IMG/VR virus record: IMGVR_UViG_3300047629_000040
Coordinates: 1-28,304 of that record
Direction: 5' to 3' (one strand)
Length of the DNA stretch: 28,304 nucleotides
From: a virus
Notes under the pieces: generated by a model
Told to the model about the DNA's origin: nothing
What the model saw: the letters and a program-made list of their open reading frames with translations, nothing else
The model's database searches: none
In this document: piece by piece, positions 12,347 to 20,689 of the stretch
How positions within the stretch are numbered: the stretch's first letter is position 1
Layout: every line of letters begins with the position of its first letter
Position numbers and translations under genes: made by a program

Positions 12347-12532
12347 ATGATAATCAATAAAATAATCTGTTTTATTTATGGTCATAAATATTCTTGCAGA
12401 AGACATAATGTAATTCACCACGACTCCCCGGTAGATCCAATTAAAGTATGCGTGGTTCGTTGTTTAAGGTGTTATGGGGAATTGGAGTATTATCTCCATT
12501 ATGGAGATAATTGTGGGAGAATCATTGAATGA
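12347..12532 (+). CDS. Small zinc protein, DUF1660-like
   Basis: 61 aa. IICFIYGHKYSC at the start and VRCLRCYGELEYY later match the Cys/GHK plus CxxC layout also seen in the gene at 6308. AAGG lies ten bases before the ATG, and its stop overlaps the next start (ATGA). Function unknown. Confidence 0.65.
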   Translation: MIINKIICFIYGHKYSCRRHNVIHHDSPVDPIKVCVVRCLRCYGELEYYLHYGDNCGRIIE

Positions 12533-12750
12533 AATGGTATAGCGTTAAGAAATATAAGCCTATGACAAGCACGACTTGTTTGATTTTTACCGAAAACAAT
12601 ATATGTTATGCCGCTCGTCTAGAAAGTATTGATACACCCGATGTATGGATACATGATTATTATTGCGAGGATTGCCAAGAGTCCAGTTATGAGAAAATAT
12701 ATGGAGTAACCCATTTCTGCGTACCTGATCCGGTAGAAATAGATGACTAA
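12529..12750 (+). CDS. DUF551-like phage protein
   Basis: 73 aa. WYSVKKYKPM at the start, a central strand ENNICYAARL and GVTHFCVPDPVE at the end follow the DUF551 plan (W-x-S-V, then GVTHW-x-PLP). Function of this family is unknown. Ends EIDD in a 17-base junction repeat. Confidence 0.65.
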   Translation: MKWYSVKKYKPMTSTTCLIFTENNICYAARLESIDTPDVWIHDYYCEDCQESSYEKIYGVTHFCVPDPVEIDD

Positions 12751-12751
12751 A
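12735..12751. repeat. 17-base gene-junction repeat, second copy at 12952-12968
   Basis: AGAAATAGATGACTAAA occurs identically at both places. Each spans an overlapping start and stop (ATGACTAA) and bounds the gene at 12743 on both sides. Confidence 0.75.
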
Positions 12752-12967
12752 ATAATTTATAAAGATTCTTGGAAGTCATTAGGAATTCCTTTGGGTCATG
12801 AATATAGAGATAATAATGGTAATGTTTCTTTGGAATATTTGTATATGATACATAAAACAAATAAAGTTATAGCTAAAAAGTTTGAAATAGCTTTAAATTC
12901 TATGTGCACCAATTACCCTACGAATCCAGTGATAATCTCATGGAAAATAGAAGAAATAGATGACTAA
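12743..12967 (+). CDS. Small phage hypothetical protein
   Basis: 74 aa, starting and ending within copies of the same 17-base junction repeat. No recognised domain. Overlaps both neighbours by eight bases. Confidence 0.65.
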   Translation: MTKIIYKDSWKSLGIPLGHEYRDNNGNVSLEYLYMIHKTNKVIAKKFEIALNSMCTNYPTNPVIISWKIEEIDD

Positions 12968-13208
12968 ATGGATAAAATGTAGTGATAGATTGCCGTCTGG
13001 TGATGGTTTATGCTATGAAATATTTTTGGTAATGCATGAGAAGTTTTATCCAGAATTTAGAGAGCATAAATTAATTCCTGAATTGGCTTGTTATGATTAT
13101 TATATTCCATTTGATGGATTAGCATGGCAATCATTGAAAACACGGGAATGGTTACATGTTAAATATTATATGTCACTTCCTGAACCACCGAGGGATGTAG
13201 ATGAATAA
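12960..13208 (+). CDS. DUF551 family phage protein
   Basis: 82 aa. KWIKCSDRLPSGDG at the start and MSLPEPPRD at the end are the hallmark ends of DUF551. The middle has aromatic strands. Function unknown; such genes are frequent in phage accessory regions. Second DUF551-like gene of this cassette. Confidence 0.75.
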   Translation: MTKWIKCSDRLPSGDGLCYEIFLVMHEKFYPEFREHKLIPELACYDYYIPFDGLAWQSLKTREWLHVKYYMSLPEPPRDVDE

Positions 13209-13371
13209 TTCAATAATTAAAAAATATACAAATGAAGAGATGGTGAAAAAATTGGAAGAATTATTAAATCCATATCTTGATGTATATGCAGCAATACTGA
13301 GTGATTGTTTGATTCATGATAATCGCCCAACTGAAGAAGAATTTTTGGCTATGCGAAATGACCCCAAATGA
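13201..13371 (+). CDS. Small phage protein upstream of large terminase
   Basis: 56 aa starting inside the end of the DUF551 gene (GATGAATAA junction). Helical, Lys/Glu-rich, with NRPTEEEFLAMRNDP near the end. Overlaps the terminase start by 14 bases. Unrecognised. Confidence 0.62.
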   Translation: MNNSIIKKYTNEEMVKKLEELLNPYLDVYAAILSDCLIHDNRPTEEEFLAMRNDPK

Positions 13372-14890
13372 ACATGCCCAATTAATCTCAGATTTGCAAT
13401 CAAGCTTTTTCCTTTTCACAAGAACATTTTATCCATTATTGACTGGTAGAAACTTTATAATTCCAAACCCACCTGGAAGAGAAAATCATATAGTAACTAT
13501 ATGTAGAGAATTAATGAAATGTTCTAGGTTAGAGACCACCAGGTTAATTATAAATGTTCCTCCTGGACACGGGAAGAGCACTTTGCTTAGCATGTGGACA
13601 GCATGGTGCCTGTCAAAATATCCAGACTCTAGATTTTTGTACATCTCATATTCTCAAACATTGGCAGCCAGCCATACCGATACAATTAGACGTATTATGA
13701 TGTTGCGGGAATATAGGGAATTGTTTGATGTGGAATTGCGATCTGATAGTAAAGCTAAAGATTTTTTCCAGACTACACATGGCGGTCAAGTAGCGGCATT
13801 TGGTTCCGGAGGCGCCATAACTGGGAGAGATAGCGGACTACCAGGACTTGATAGGTTTTCGGGTGCAACTATAATAGATGATGCTTTGAAGCCAGATGAG
13901 GCGCACTCTGAAACAATAAGAGAAAAAGTGATCGCAAATTATAGAGAAACAATTCAACAGCGTGCGCGTGGCGTAAATGTTCCGACAATATTCATTGGGC
14001 AAAGACTACATGAAGCAGATTTGGCTGCTTATTTATTGGCTGGTGAAGATGGTCATGAATGGCGAAGAGTCATATTGAAAGCTATTGACGAAGCTGGAAA
14101 TGCTCTTTATCCAGAGGCATTTCCATTAGAGATGCTTCGGATTAGGCAGGAACGAGATATATATATGTTTGCTGCTCAGATGCAACAAGATCCGCAACCG
14201 GCGGGTGGCGCAATCTTTAAAGATGAATGGTTCATTATTTTGGATTACGAACCACAAATGCTAGCAACTTTTATCACGGCAGATACGGCAGAAACAGACA
14301 AGGATTACAATGATGCGACAGTTTTTAGTTTCTTCGGTCTATATGAAATAGAAAATATGGGAAGAAAAACCGGAGAATATGGCCTTCATTGGATAGATTG
14401 CTTGGAAACAAGAATTGAACCTTGTGATTTACATTCTACCTTTATTGATTTTTGGTCAGGATGTATGAGGCATAAGATGCCTCCTCAGTTAGCAGCTATC
14501 GAGAAAAAGAGCACGGGCAGTACGTTACTTTCTTCTTTAAAAGACATCCGTGGTATGCAAATACGAGATATTCCTCGCAACGCTGCGACAGGAAATAAGA
14601 CGAAAAGATTTTTAGAATGTCAGCCGCATGTAGCCGCTAAAAAGATAAGTTTCACTTTAAATGCTCGCCATTCTGAAATGTGCATTAAGCACATGAGTAA
14701 AATAACCGCTAATGAAACACATCGACACGACGATATCGCTGATACTTTGGCAGATGCAATTCGCATTGCCCTTATTGACAAAACATTAATACATGCAAAT
14801 ACTAACCAAACAGATTATAATCAAATGGCACACTCCTTGACTTCGACTAAAAATAGGGTTGAAAGATTGAGACATAAGGCATATAAATAA
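13358..14890 (+). CDS. Terminase large subunit
   Basis: 510 aa from ATG 13358 (MTPNEHAQLI); an ATG at 13316 would add 14 unlikely residues overlapping the upstream gene. ATPase: Walker A NVPPGHGKS (66-74), Walker B TIIDDAL (D174, D175). Nuclease: ITADTAE (D309) and the late HDDIADTLADAI motif of the RNase H-like domain. It cuts concatemeric DNA and pumps it into the prohead through the portal encoded next. Length and motifs are complete. Confidence 0.95.
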   Translation: MTPNEHAQLISDLQSSFFLFTRTFYPLLTGRNFIIPNPPGRENHIVTICRELMKCSRLETTRLIINVPPGHGKSTLLSMWTAWCLSKYPDSRFLYISYSQTLAASHTDTIRRIMMLREYRELFDVELRSDSKAKDFFQTTHGGQVAAFGSGGAITGRDSGLPGLDRFSGATIIDDALKPDEAHSETIREKVIANYRETIQQRARGVNVPTIFIGQRLHEADLAAYLLAGEDGHEWRRVILKAIDEAGNALYPEAFPLEMLRIRQERDIYMFAAQMQQDPQPAGGAIFKDEWFIILDYEPQMLATFITADTAETDKDYNDATVFSFFGLYEIENMGRKTGEYGLHWIDCLETRIEPCDLHSTFIDFWSGCMRHKMPPQLAAIEKKSTGSTLLSSLKDIRGMQIRDIPRNAATGNKTKRFLECQPHVAAKKISFTLNARHSEMCIKHMSKITANETHRHDDIADTLADAIRIALIDKTLIHANTNQTDYNQMAHSLTSTKNRVERLRHKAYK

Positions 14891-14916
14891 TAATTTCATA
14901 ATGAGGACGCGCAGGT

Positions 14917-17040
14917 ATGCAAGTTGCTCAACGATATCAAGACCGATTATCTAAGATAAAAAACCGCGTTCGTAATTCACATGATTATTTCCGTGAAAAC
15001 TACGACAGATACAATGAATTCATCCGCTTTGTCTTTGAATCAAATTTAACTGGCGATGAAATTACTCTTCTTCAAACTATGAATAAACCTCAATTAGAAT
15101 TCAATATTCTAGAATCTAGAATATCAAGATTGCTTGGTGAATTCAGTAAGCAAGAGCCAGATATATATGTGACATCTGATAATCAAAATGATGTGGATTG
15201 GATGACAATGAAAGTTGTTGAGCAGCATCTTCGTCACGTTTTGCTTGATATTAAGAATGAACATACAAGGTACGAAGTATATAAAGACCTACTTGCCGGT
15301 GGTTTTTCTGTCTTCAAAGTTTACACCGACTATGCAAATTCCATGTCGATGGATCAGGTGATTAATATTGTTCGTGCAGAGCCGACTTTGTCAGTTTTTG
15401 ATAAACTAGCTAGACTGCCTCACAAAGGCGATGGAATGTTTTGTGCCGAACTTTTTCCTAAGAGCAAAGAAGATTTTGAAGAAGAATTCCCAGATGTCCC
15501 AACCAATACGTTAAGTTTTAGACGTGATTTTGCCGGATTCAACTGGTCATACATCAATGATAATTCATCCATTATTCTGGTTGCTGATTATTATGAAAAG
15601 GTTAAGCGTGAGAAGACGATTGTTAAAGTTCGTGATGACGAAAATCCTAATGGCAAAGTGATGACCATGGAAGCTTATCGAAAGCTTCTTGATGAATGGA
15701 ATGATATTACAATGCCTCCGGTTCAAATGGGAAAGCCGAGAAAAACGCTAATTGATAGAATTGATAGGTATCGTGTGATTGACAATCAGGTTCTTGAATA
15801 TGAACAGACTGATTATACGATGCTTCCATTGATTTTTGTTGATGGCTCTAGCGTCATGGTTAAGACGCCAAAAAATGGAAATGTCAGGCAGGTATGTCGC
15901 CCTTATGTTTATAATGCCCGTGGAGCTCAACGTTTAAAAAATTACGCGGGTATTGCATTAGCAAATGAAATTGAAAACGAAACTCAAGCAAAATTGATGG
16001 TTGCAAAAGAAGCATTGCCTAAAGAAGAAGGATTGTTAGAAGCTTATGAGAATCCGTCTAAGGCGAATGTCTATGTATTCAATTCCGTTCATGAAAATAA
16101 TCCTGAAATGCCTATAAGCAATCCCATTAGGGAAGTACAGAAAGTTCCAGCGCCTCCTGAGATAGCCCAAGCATTTAGCGGTGCTGATTCTTTAATGGAG
16201 CAAATCCTTGGCTCTTATGATGCGGCACTTGGCATTAATAACAATCAGTTATCTGGTGTTGCCATTGTCGAAGGGGCTACGCAGTCTAATTCGGCAGCAA
16301 TGCCTTATGTGGTTGGATTTATGCAGGGACTTCAAAGAGCGTCGCAAGTTTATGTGGATTTACTGCCTAAATATTACACCACTCCACGCACTATTCCTAT
16401 TTTAGATGAAGAAGGCAAGAGAAGTTTTGTTAAGATTAACACTGACGATGGACTACCTTTTGACTTTGATACAGATCCTTTAAATGTTGTAGTTAAAGCT
16501 GGAGCAAGTTTCCAAGTTCAGAAATCACGTACCATTATGATGGTTAAAGAGATGATGGGAATGTCTCCTTTGTTTGCACAATTTATTGCCGATAAAGGAT
16601 TGAATTTCGTTCTTGATAACATGGAAGGTAAAGGACTTGAGCAATTGAAATCAATGGTTGATGAGTGGCAAAAAGAACAAGAGCAACAAAAACAAATGGC
16701 TATGCAAATGCAACAACAAGAGATGCAAAATAATCCTGCTATTCTTAAGCAACAAGTTGATATGCAGAAATTGCAAATGGACGCTAAGAAGAATGAGGCT
16801 CAATTTGCTGTGGACATGGAGAAAATTAGGCTAGAAGAATATAAGACGAAGGCTGAAATACATATGAATGAAACTGGTTCCAGTGTTCAACTTGTTAAGG
16901 CATTAACAGAGCGTGCTAAATATGAAGCAGAACTTGAAATGAAAAAACTTGGCATGGCGCATACTCATTTAAAAGAAGCAATTGAAGTTCATCATATGAA
17001 AACATCGAAACCGAAAGAGGACAAAATGGCTAATGCTTAA
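14917..17040 (+). CDS. Portal protein, P22 gp1-like
   Basis: 707 aa, close to the P22 portal length. The N-terminal RENYDRYNEFIRFVFESNLT and the following KPQLEFNILESRISRLLGEF are typical of P22-type portals. The C-terminus (about 575-700) is a long Gln/Met/Lys-rich coiled coil, resembling the barrel of P22-type portals. It forms the dodecameric DNA channel at one capsid vertex. GAGGAC precedes the ATG. Ends eight bases inside the next gene. Confidence 0.92.
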   Translation: MQVAQRYQDRLSKIKNRVRNSHDYFRENYDRYNEFIRFVFESNLTGDEITLLQTMNKPQLEFNILESRISRLLGEFSKQEPDIYVTSDNQNDVDWMTMKVVEQHLRHVLLDIKNEHTRYEVYKDLLAGGFSVFKVYTDYANSMSMDQVINIVRAEPTLSVFDKLARLPHKGDGMFCAELFPKSKEDFEEEFPDVPTNTLSFRRDFAGFNWSYINDNSSIILVADYYEKVKREKTIVKVRDDENPNGKVMTMEAYRKLLDEWNDITMPPVQMGKPRKTLIDRIDRYRVIDNQVLEYEQTDYTMLPLIFVDGSSVMVKTPKNGNVRQVCRPYVYNARGAQRLKNYAGIALANEIENETQAKLMVAKEALPKEEGLLEAYENPSKANVYVFNSVHENNPEMPISNPIREVQKVPAPPEIAQAFSGADSLMEQILGSYDAALGINNNQLSGVAIVEGATQSNSAAMPYVVGFMQGLQRASQVYVDLLPKYYTTPRTIPILDEEGKRSFVKINTDDGLPFDFDTDPLNVVVKAGASFQVQKSRTIMMVKEMMGMSPLFAQFIADKGLNFVLDNMEGKGLEQLKSMVDEWQKEQEQQKQMAMQMQQQEMQNNPAILKQQVDMQKLQMDAKKNEAQFAVDMEKIRLEEYKTKAEIHMNETGSSVQLVKALTERAKYEAELEMKKLGMAHTHLKEAIEVHHMKTSKPKEDKMANA

Positions 17041-17254
17041 AATATCAATTGGAAAAATATTTGGTGGATATTGCGGTGATAAGGAAGAAACTACCGGAAT
17101 GATGATGGAATATGAAAATGAAAATATTTGCTTGGTATTCAATGAGAGAGATAGCGTTCTGCCTTTTATGGGTGGATGTCTTCATTTGAAAGACGATATA
17201 GAATTATTACGCGATTTTTTAAACAAAATATTAGAGGATGATAAAAATGGCTAA
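17033..17254 (+). CDS. Small phage hypothetical protein
   Basis: 73 aa, overlapping portal by eight bases. Mixed strands and a C-terminal acidic helix (DDIELLRDFLNKILEDD). No known motif. Confidence 0.65.
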   Translation: MLKISIGKIFGGYCGDKEETTGMMMEYENENICLVFNERDSVLPFMGGCLHLKDDIELLRDFLNKILEDDKNG

Positions 17255-17426
17255 AGGACCAACCTGGGGAGATTTAAAAAATGCTCCTTGGAATGATATT
17301 AAGCGTGTGTACAAATTGAATGATAGACAGCTTGAGATGGGTGTTCGTAAACATTTGGATGGTGCTACTTCGGAACAACGTAGTGAGATGTACAAGCAGG
17401 TTTGGACTCCTGAGCATAAGAGGTGA
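17247..17426 (+). CDS. Small phage protein
   Basis: 59 aa from ATG 17247, with GAGG nine bases upstream; an ATG at 17238 sits directly on that site and is less likely. WGDLKNAPWNDIKRVYKLND suggests a compact helical domain. Unrecognised. Confidence 0.65.
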   Translation: MAKGPTWGDLKNAPWNDIKRVYKLNDRQLEMGVRKHLDGATSEQRSEMYKQVWTPEHKR

Positions 17427-17430
17427 TTAG

Positions 17431-17577
17431 ATGCCATTAAAAAAAAGTGCGAAACCAGGAAGCAAAGGCTTTAAAGATAATATTAAAACGGAAATGGCTC
17501 ATGGGAAAAAACAATCTCAGGCTATAGCAATCGCATATTCAGAATCAGGCGAGAAAAGAAAAAAGAGGAAAAAATGA
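17431..17577 (+). CDS. Small basic phage protein (DUF6496-like)
   Basis: 48 aa: MPLKKSAKPGSKGFKDNI, then KTEMAHGKKQSQAIAIAYS and a Lys/Arg tail. The pattern of short basic proteins with a QAIAIAYS helix is common in phage and viral head regions. Stop overlaps the next start (ATGA). Role unknown; nucleic-acid binding is possible. Confidence 0.7.
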   Translation: MPLKKSAKPGSKGFKDNIKTEMAHGKKQSQAIAIAYSESGEKRKKRKK

Positions 17578-17744
17578 CAGAAAAAGAATTTGAGGATACT
17601 ATAGAAGCCACAGCCAATGTTATGTCGTCAATACATCAACGATTAGTGAGGATAGAAGAATGGATGTTACGTCAAGAAGAGGCAAAGAAGGAAAATCCAC
17701 GCCTTATAACAAACGGGAATCAAAAGATAATAAAAAGGCGGTAG
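17574..17744 (+). CDS. Small helical phage protein
   Basis: 56 aa, start coupled to the previous stop. Helical first half (FEDTIEATANVMSSIHQRL, RIEEWMLRQEE), basic tail. Its last 85 bases are read in another frame by the gene at 17660. Confidence 0.58.
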   Translation: MTEKEFEDTIEATANVMSSIHQRLVRIEEWMLRQEEAKKENPRLITNGNQKIIKRR

Positions 17745-17890
17745 CTTCTACCGAGAAATCGGTGAGCCCTGTCAAGAAAATTGCTGAAAAAAGCAAAAAA
17801 ATGGTTGGAAAGCCAGATGTGGGTGGAACGAAAAGTAAAAAAGCAGCTATCCATATGGGTAATAGCAAAAAAATGAAGGATTGTTATTAA
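17660..17890 (+). CDS. Small lysine-rich phage protein
   Basis: 76 aa, strongly basic and low complexity (SVSPVKKIAEKSKKMVGKP), ending KAAIHMGNSKKMKDCY. GAGGA precedes the ATG. Overlaps the gene at 17574 by 85 bases in a different frame, unusually long for this genome. Stop coupled to the next start (TAATG). Possible DNA-associated virion protein. Confidence 0.6.
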   Translation: MDVTSRRGKEGKSTPYNKRESKDNKKAVASTEKSVSPVKKIAEKSKKMVGKPDVGGTKSKKAAIHMGNSKKMKDCY

Positions 17891-18138
17891 TGAACATTGT
17901 CCTAAGTTGGTTAATTGCTCATCTTTTATCGGTCCTTGAGACTATTGTTATTTCTGAAGAGCCACAAATAATTGCGGAACTTGAAACTTTGGTCAAAAAG
18001 TTGGAGAATTACATATCTTCCAAATCCTCTATCACGGCATCTATCATTAATCCTATTTTAAGCGGCATTGACCCGATTATTGAGCAAAATGTTCCGATTG
18101 CTGTTAAAAAGGTTTCTGACGAACTGGCAGATATGTAA
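17890..18138 (+). CDS. Small phage protein with hydrophobic N-terminus
   Basis: 82 aa from ATG 17890 (TAATG coupling); the longer frame begins at a TTG. Hydrophobic residues 2-20 (IVLSWLIAHLLSVLETIVI) may be a membrane or signal-anchor segment, followed by helices. Unrecognised. Confidence 0.65.
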   Translation: MNIVLSWLIAHLLSVLETIVISEEPQIIAELETLVKKLENYISSKSSITASIINPILSGIDPIIEQNVPIAVKKVSDELADM

Positions 18139-18147
18139 GGATAAATT

Positions 18148-18255
18148 ATGGCATTTTATAGCTACAATCCTCAAGAAGGTGGTTCTATTAATAATTTTAA
18201 TTTTTTTGGCGTGGCTATTGATGGCAACGGGGTCATAACTTTGCAAGGCTGGTAA
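18148..18255 (+). CDS. Tiny phage protein
   Basis: 35 aa with AAGGAT seven bases before the ATG. Aromatic/Asn/Gly-rich (FYSYNPQEGGSINNFNFFGV), ending GVITLQGW. It could be a small structural or tail-fibre-associated peptide. Unrecognised. Confidence 0.55.
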   Translation: MAFYSYNPQEGGSINNFNFFGVAIDGNGVITLQGW

Positions 18256-18271
18256 TTTTTAGGGGATAAAA

Positions 18272-18490
18272 ATGAGTGAATATAAATTAAAAGAAGGGAT
18301 GATTGACAATAGGAAAGTTCATGACAGTCATCAAGAAGGTATTTCTCGTGTTCTTCAGAGAAAAAGTGAGAAAAATCCTAAAGATTATGAGGGTCATAAA
18401 GGAAGTATGGCTGGTGGTTGGGGCCATGGTTCTGGATCTGAAAAGAATTGGAAAAGGGCCGGTGGATCTTTGACTCCTAGAAAGGGATAG
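18272..18490 (+). CDS. Small basic Gly/His-rich phage protein
   Basis: 72 aa with GGGGA before the ATG. Hydrophilic, basic, with GWGHGSGSEKNW and a Lys/Arg end; probably flexible. No known motif. Lies directly before the fibre-like paralogues. Confidence 0.65.
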   Translation: MSEYKLKEGMIDNRKVHDSHQEGISRVLQRKSEKNPKDYEGHKGSMAGGWGHGSGSEKNWKRAGGSLTPRKG

Positions 18491-18515
18491 ACAATAATTC
18501 ATTAAGGAGATTAAT

Positions 18516-19496
18516 GTGTCACCCATAATTTATCAGTTACCGACTCCTATTCCTGCAACAGTTGGAGTTTTGCCAAATTTTAAATTTATGGTATCTGGAG
18601 ATGATTTAGTTACCTTAACTACTCCTGGGTATCTTAATCAACTCTCGTCCCAATTAGAGCCTGTGGCATCTTCAGATATTTTGCAAATTTTGTATAATTA
18701 TTCCAACAATTCCAACACTGGATCTTACGGTATTTTTCTTGTTTCAATTGATAGCTCGACTGGATTGATTACTTTGTCTGAGTGGGCTAATACAGAAAAT
18801 GTTATATTATTATCCACTTATACTCAAAGTAATGGTACTGTAACTTTTACAGTTCCTCCAAATGCTTTATATATAAATTATTATATAAGCGCACCTGGTG
18901 GTGGAGGAGGTGGATTCGTTGATGGGGGTGGCGCTAACACATTCGGAGCTGGAGGAGGCGGTGGCGCTGGTACGGTCGTTCAAGGTTCCTGGACCATTTA
19001 TGATGGTCCCAATAAAATTCCGAATAACTCATTTCAAATTACAATAAATCCTGCTGGTGCTGGCGGTGTCGGAAGTGCAAATGGTGCAAATGGCGGCACT
19101 ATAGTTTTGACTTTCCCTGCTCCTACACCATCCACAACGATTGTTGGAGGATCTGGTGGGTTGGGAGCCACCGGCGTTGCAAATACAGCGGCTTCATTTT
19201 CAGCCGGAGGCCCAGGAGGTAATGGAATTATTGGTGGTGGATTCGGTAATGTTTCACGTGGCCAACAAGGAGGCAATGGATTGTCTGTTTTAGGTCAGGT
19301 AGCGTCTGGGGCTGGTGGTAATTCTAATTACAACGCTGGTGGGGTTAGTAGAGTAAATATTAATAGTAACGGATTCTCTGGTTCATTTGGCGGCGCTGGC
19401 GGAGGTGGAGCTTGCGGAATAGCATCTGGAACTCAAACAGGAGGCTCAGGAGGACCCGGGTTTGTTCTTTTTAATATTTATGGGATAGGGCCGTAG
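18516..19496 (+). CDS. Glycine-rich fibre/adhesin-like protein A
   Basis: 326 aa with GTG start (AAGGAG six bases before; the ATG two bases earlier hits a stop). Residues 1-85 are shared with the next gene (MSPxIYQ, PNFKxMV, ILQILYN). Residues about 115-320 hold many Gly-rich runs (GGGGGGF, GAGGGGGAG, GGAGGGGACG), like the polyglycine blocks in receptor-binding adhesins such as T-even gp38. Likely virion surface or receptor-binding protein. The shared N-terminus would be the attachment module and the Gly-rich part the variable tip. Function inferred. Confidence 0.7.
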   Translation: MSPIIYQLPTPIPATVGVLPNFKFMVSGDDLVTLTTPGYLNQLSSQLEPVASSDILQILYNYSNNSNTGSYGIFLVSIDSSTGLITLSEWANTENVILLSTYTQSNGTVTFTVPPNALYINYYISAPGGGGGGFVDGGGANTFGAGGGGGAGTVVQGSWTIYDGPNKIPNNSFQITINPAGAGGVGSANGANGGTIVLTFPAPTPSTTIVGGSGGLGATGVANTAASFSAGGPGGNGIIGGGFGNVSRGQQGGNGLSVLGQVASGAGGNSNYNAGGVSRVNINSNGFSGSFGGAGGGGACGIASGTQTGGSGGPGFVLFNIYGIGP

Positions 19497-19535
19497 TTTA
19501 CATGAAAAAAATACTTTACGATGAGGAATTATAAA

Positions 19536-20645
19536 ATGAGCCCAAAAATTTATCAAATGCCACAGCCATTAACTGGGACGACGGGTGTTGTTCCTAATTT
19601 TAAATATATGGTATGCGGCGATAATTTAGATACTATAACATCTGCAGGATATCTAAATAGTTTAGATTTACAGAGTTATCCAATATCATCTACCGATATT
19701 TTGCAAATTTTGTATAATTTCAATTTGCAAACCCAAGTGGGAAGTTATGGTGCTTTTACGGTCTCTTTAACAGATGGAATTATAACGCTTACGGCTGCTT
19801 CAGTTCCAGGAGAAATTATATTGCCCGTTACTCCAGGAAACTTCGCAAATTGGGCAAATACTTCTGGTGCTTTACATGATCTTGGCTATTCACCTACAAA
19901 TTCATCTTTAAATAAAGTAGCGATGTACAATGGAGCTATTGCCGCAAAAATTAATTATGTACCGGTTTTTTCAGATGCAAACGGAAGCATCCGAGAACAA
20001 GTTACAAATGATAATTATAATATGGATGGACCTTTAATTGTAAACGGATATGCGGAAGCAACTGCCGTGATAATTAAACAAACACCAGATTCATCTGCAG
20101 CATCTTTATTAAGCTTGGATTCTCTCTCAGAGAATAGCAATTATTTTTTAGCAGATCCCGTTATCGGCGTTGCTACCATCCCTGTTTTTCCATCAAATCC
20201 TGTTACAGTGCCTGCCGGAAATTTAATAGTAGCTGGAAGCGATGCCGGAACTCTTGCCGATGGAGGATCTCCAGTCAGTGGGTTTGTTTCAACATCTGGA
20301 ACGTCGACTATGCAGACGGGAAGTGAAATAGTTTTTGATCATACATTCCCCCAAACTATAGGGGGCGGAGATACTGTAACAATAAATAATCAATCTGGTA
20401 TTATTCAAACCAATACTTTAACTACCGCAGGTGGTGCAATGTATACTTTTACATTGAATAATAGTTTGTTAAAAGCCGATGGTAATATACAGCTGCAAAC
20501 TCAATATGGAGATAACACTGTTACTAATATTGAATGTACTCTATTAAGTCCATGTACTAATGGTTCATGTCAGATTACTTTAATTAATAATAATACGGTT
20601 CCAATGAATGGTAATATGAAAATATATTTTTTTGTTCCTTATTAA
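19536..20645 (+). CDS. Fibre-like protein B, paralogue of 18516
   Basis: 369 aa from ATG 19536 (GAGGAA nine bases before; ATG 19521 is less likely). N-terminal 85 residues match protein A, including a 25-base identical DNA stretch (19695-19719 with 18675-18699). The rest differs: a segment GALHDLGYSPTNSSLNKVAM and a C-terminal beta-rich domain ending MNGNMKIYFFVPY. Beta-rich, Ser/Thr/Asn-rich, as phage fibres are. Two proteins with one N-terminus and different C-termini suggest alternative receptor-binding tips. Confidence 0.7.
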   Translation: MSPKIYQMPQPLTGTTGVVPNFKYMVCGDNLDTITSAGYLNSLDLQSYPISSTDILQILYNFNLQTQVGSYGAFTVSLTDGIITLTAASVPGEIILPVTPGNFANWANTSGALHDLGYSPTNSSLNKVAMYNGAIAAKINYVPVFSDANGSIREQVTNDNYNMDGPLIVNGYAEATAVIIKQTPDSSAASLLSLDSLSENSNYFLADPVIGVATIPVFPSNPVTVPAGNLIVAGSDAGTLADGGSPVSGFVSTSGTSTMQTGSEIVFDHTFPQTIGGGDTVTINNQSGIIQTNTLTTAGGAMYTFTLNNSLLKADGNIQLQTQYGDNTVTNIECTLLSPCTNGSCQITLINNNTVPMNGNMKIYFFVPY

Positions 20646-20657
20646 TATATAACAAGG

Positions 20658-20685
20658 CCCAATCCTCTGCGCGAGTACGATTGGG
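20658..20685. terminator. Probable bidirectional terminator hairpin
   Basis: CCCAATC (20658-20664) pairs with GATTGGG (20679-20685), loop 14 bases. It lies between the convergent genes ending at 20645 and 20690. The U-tract is weak on both strands. Confidence 0.45.
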
Positions 20686-20689
20686 TTAT

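Noticed and set aside
19034-19276. 80-codon minus-strand proline-rich frame
   Set aside because: Mirror of the glycine-rich coding strand of the fibre-like gene; a composition artefact.
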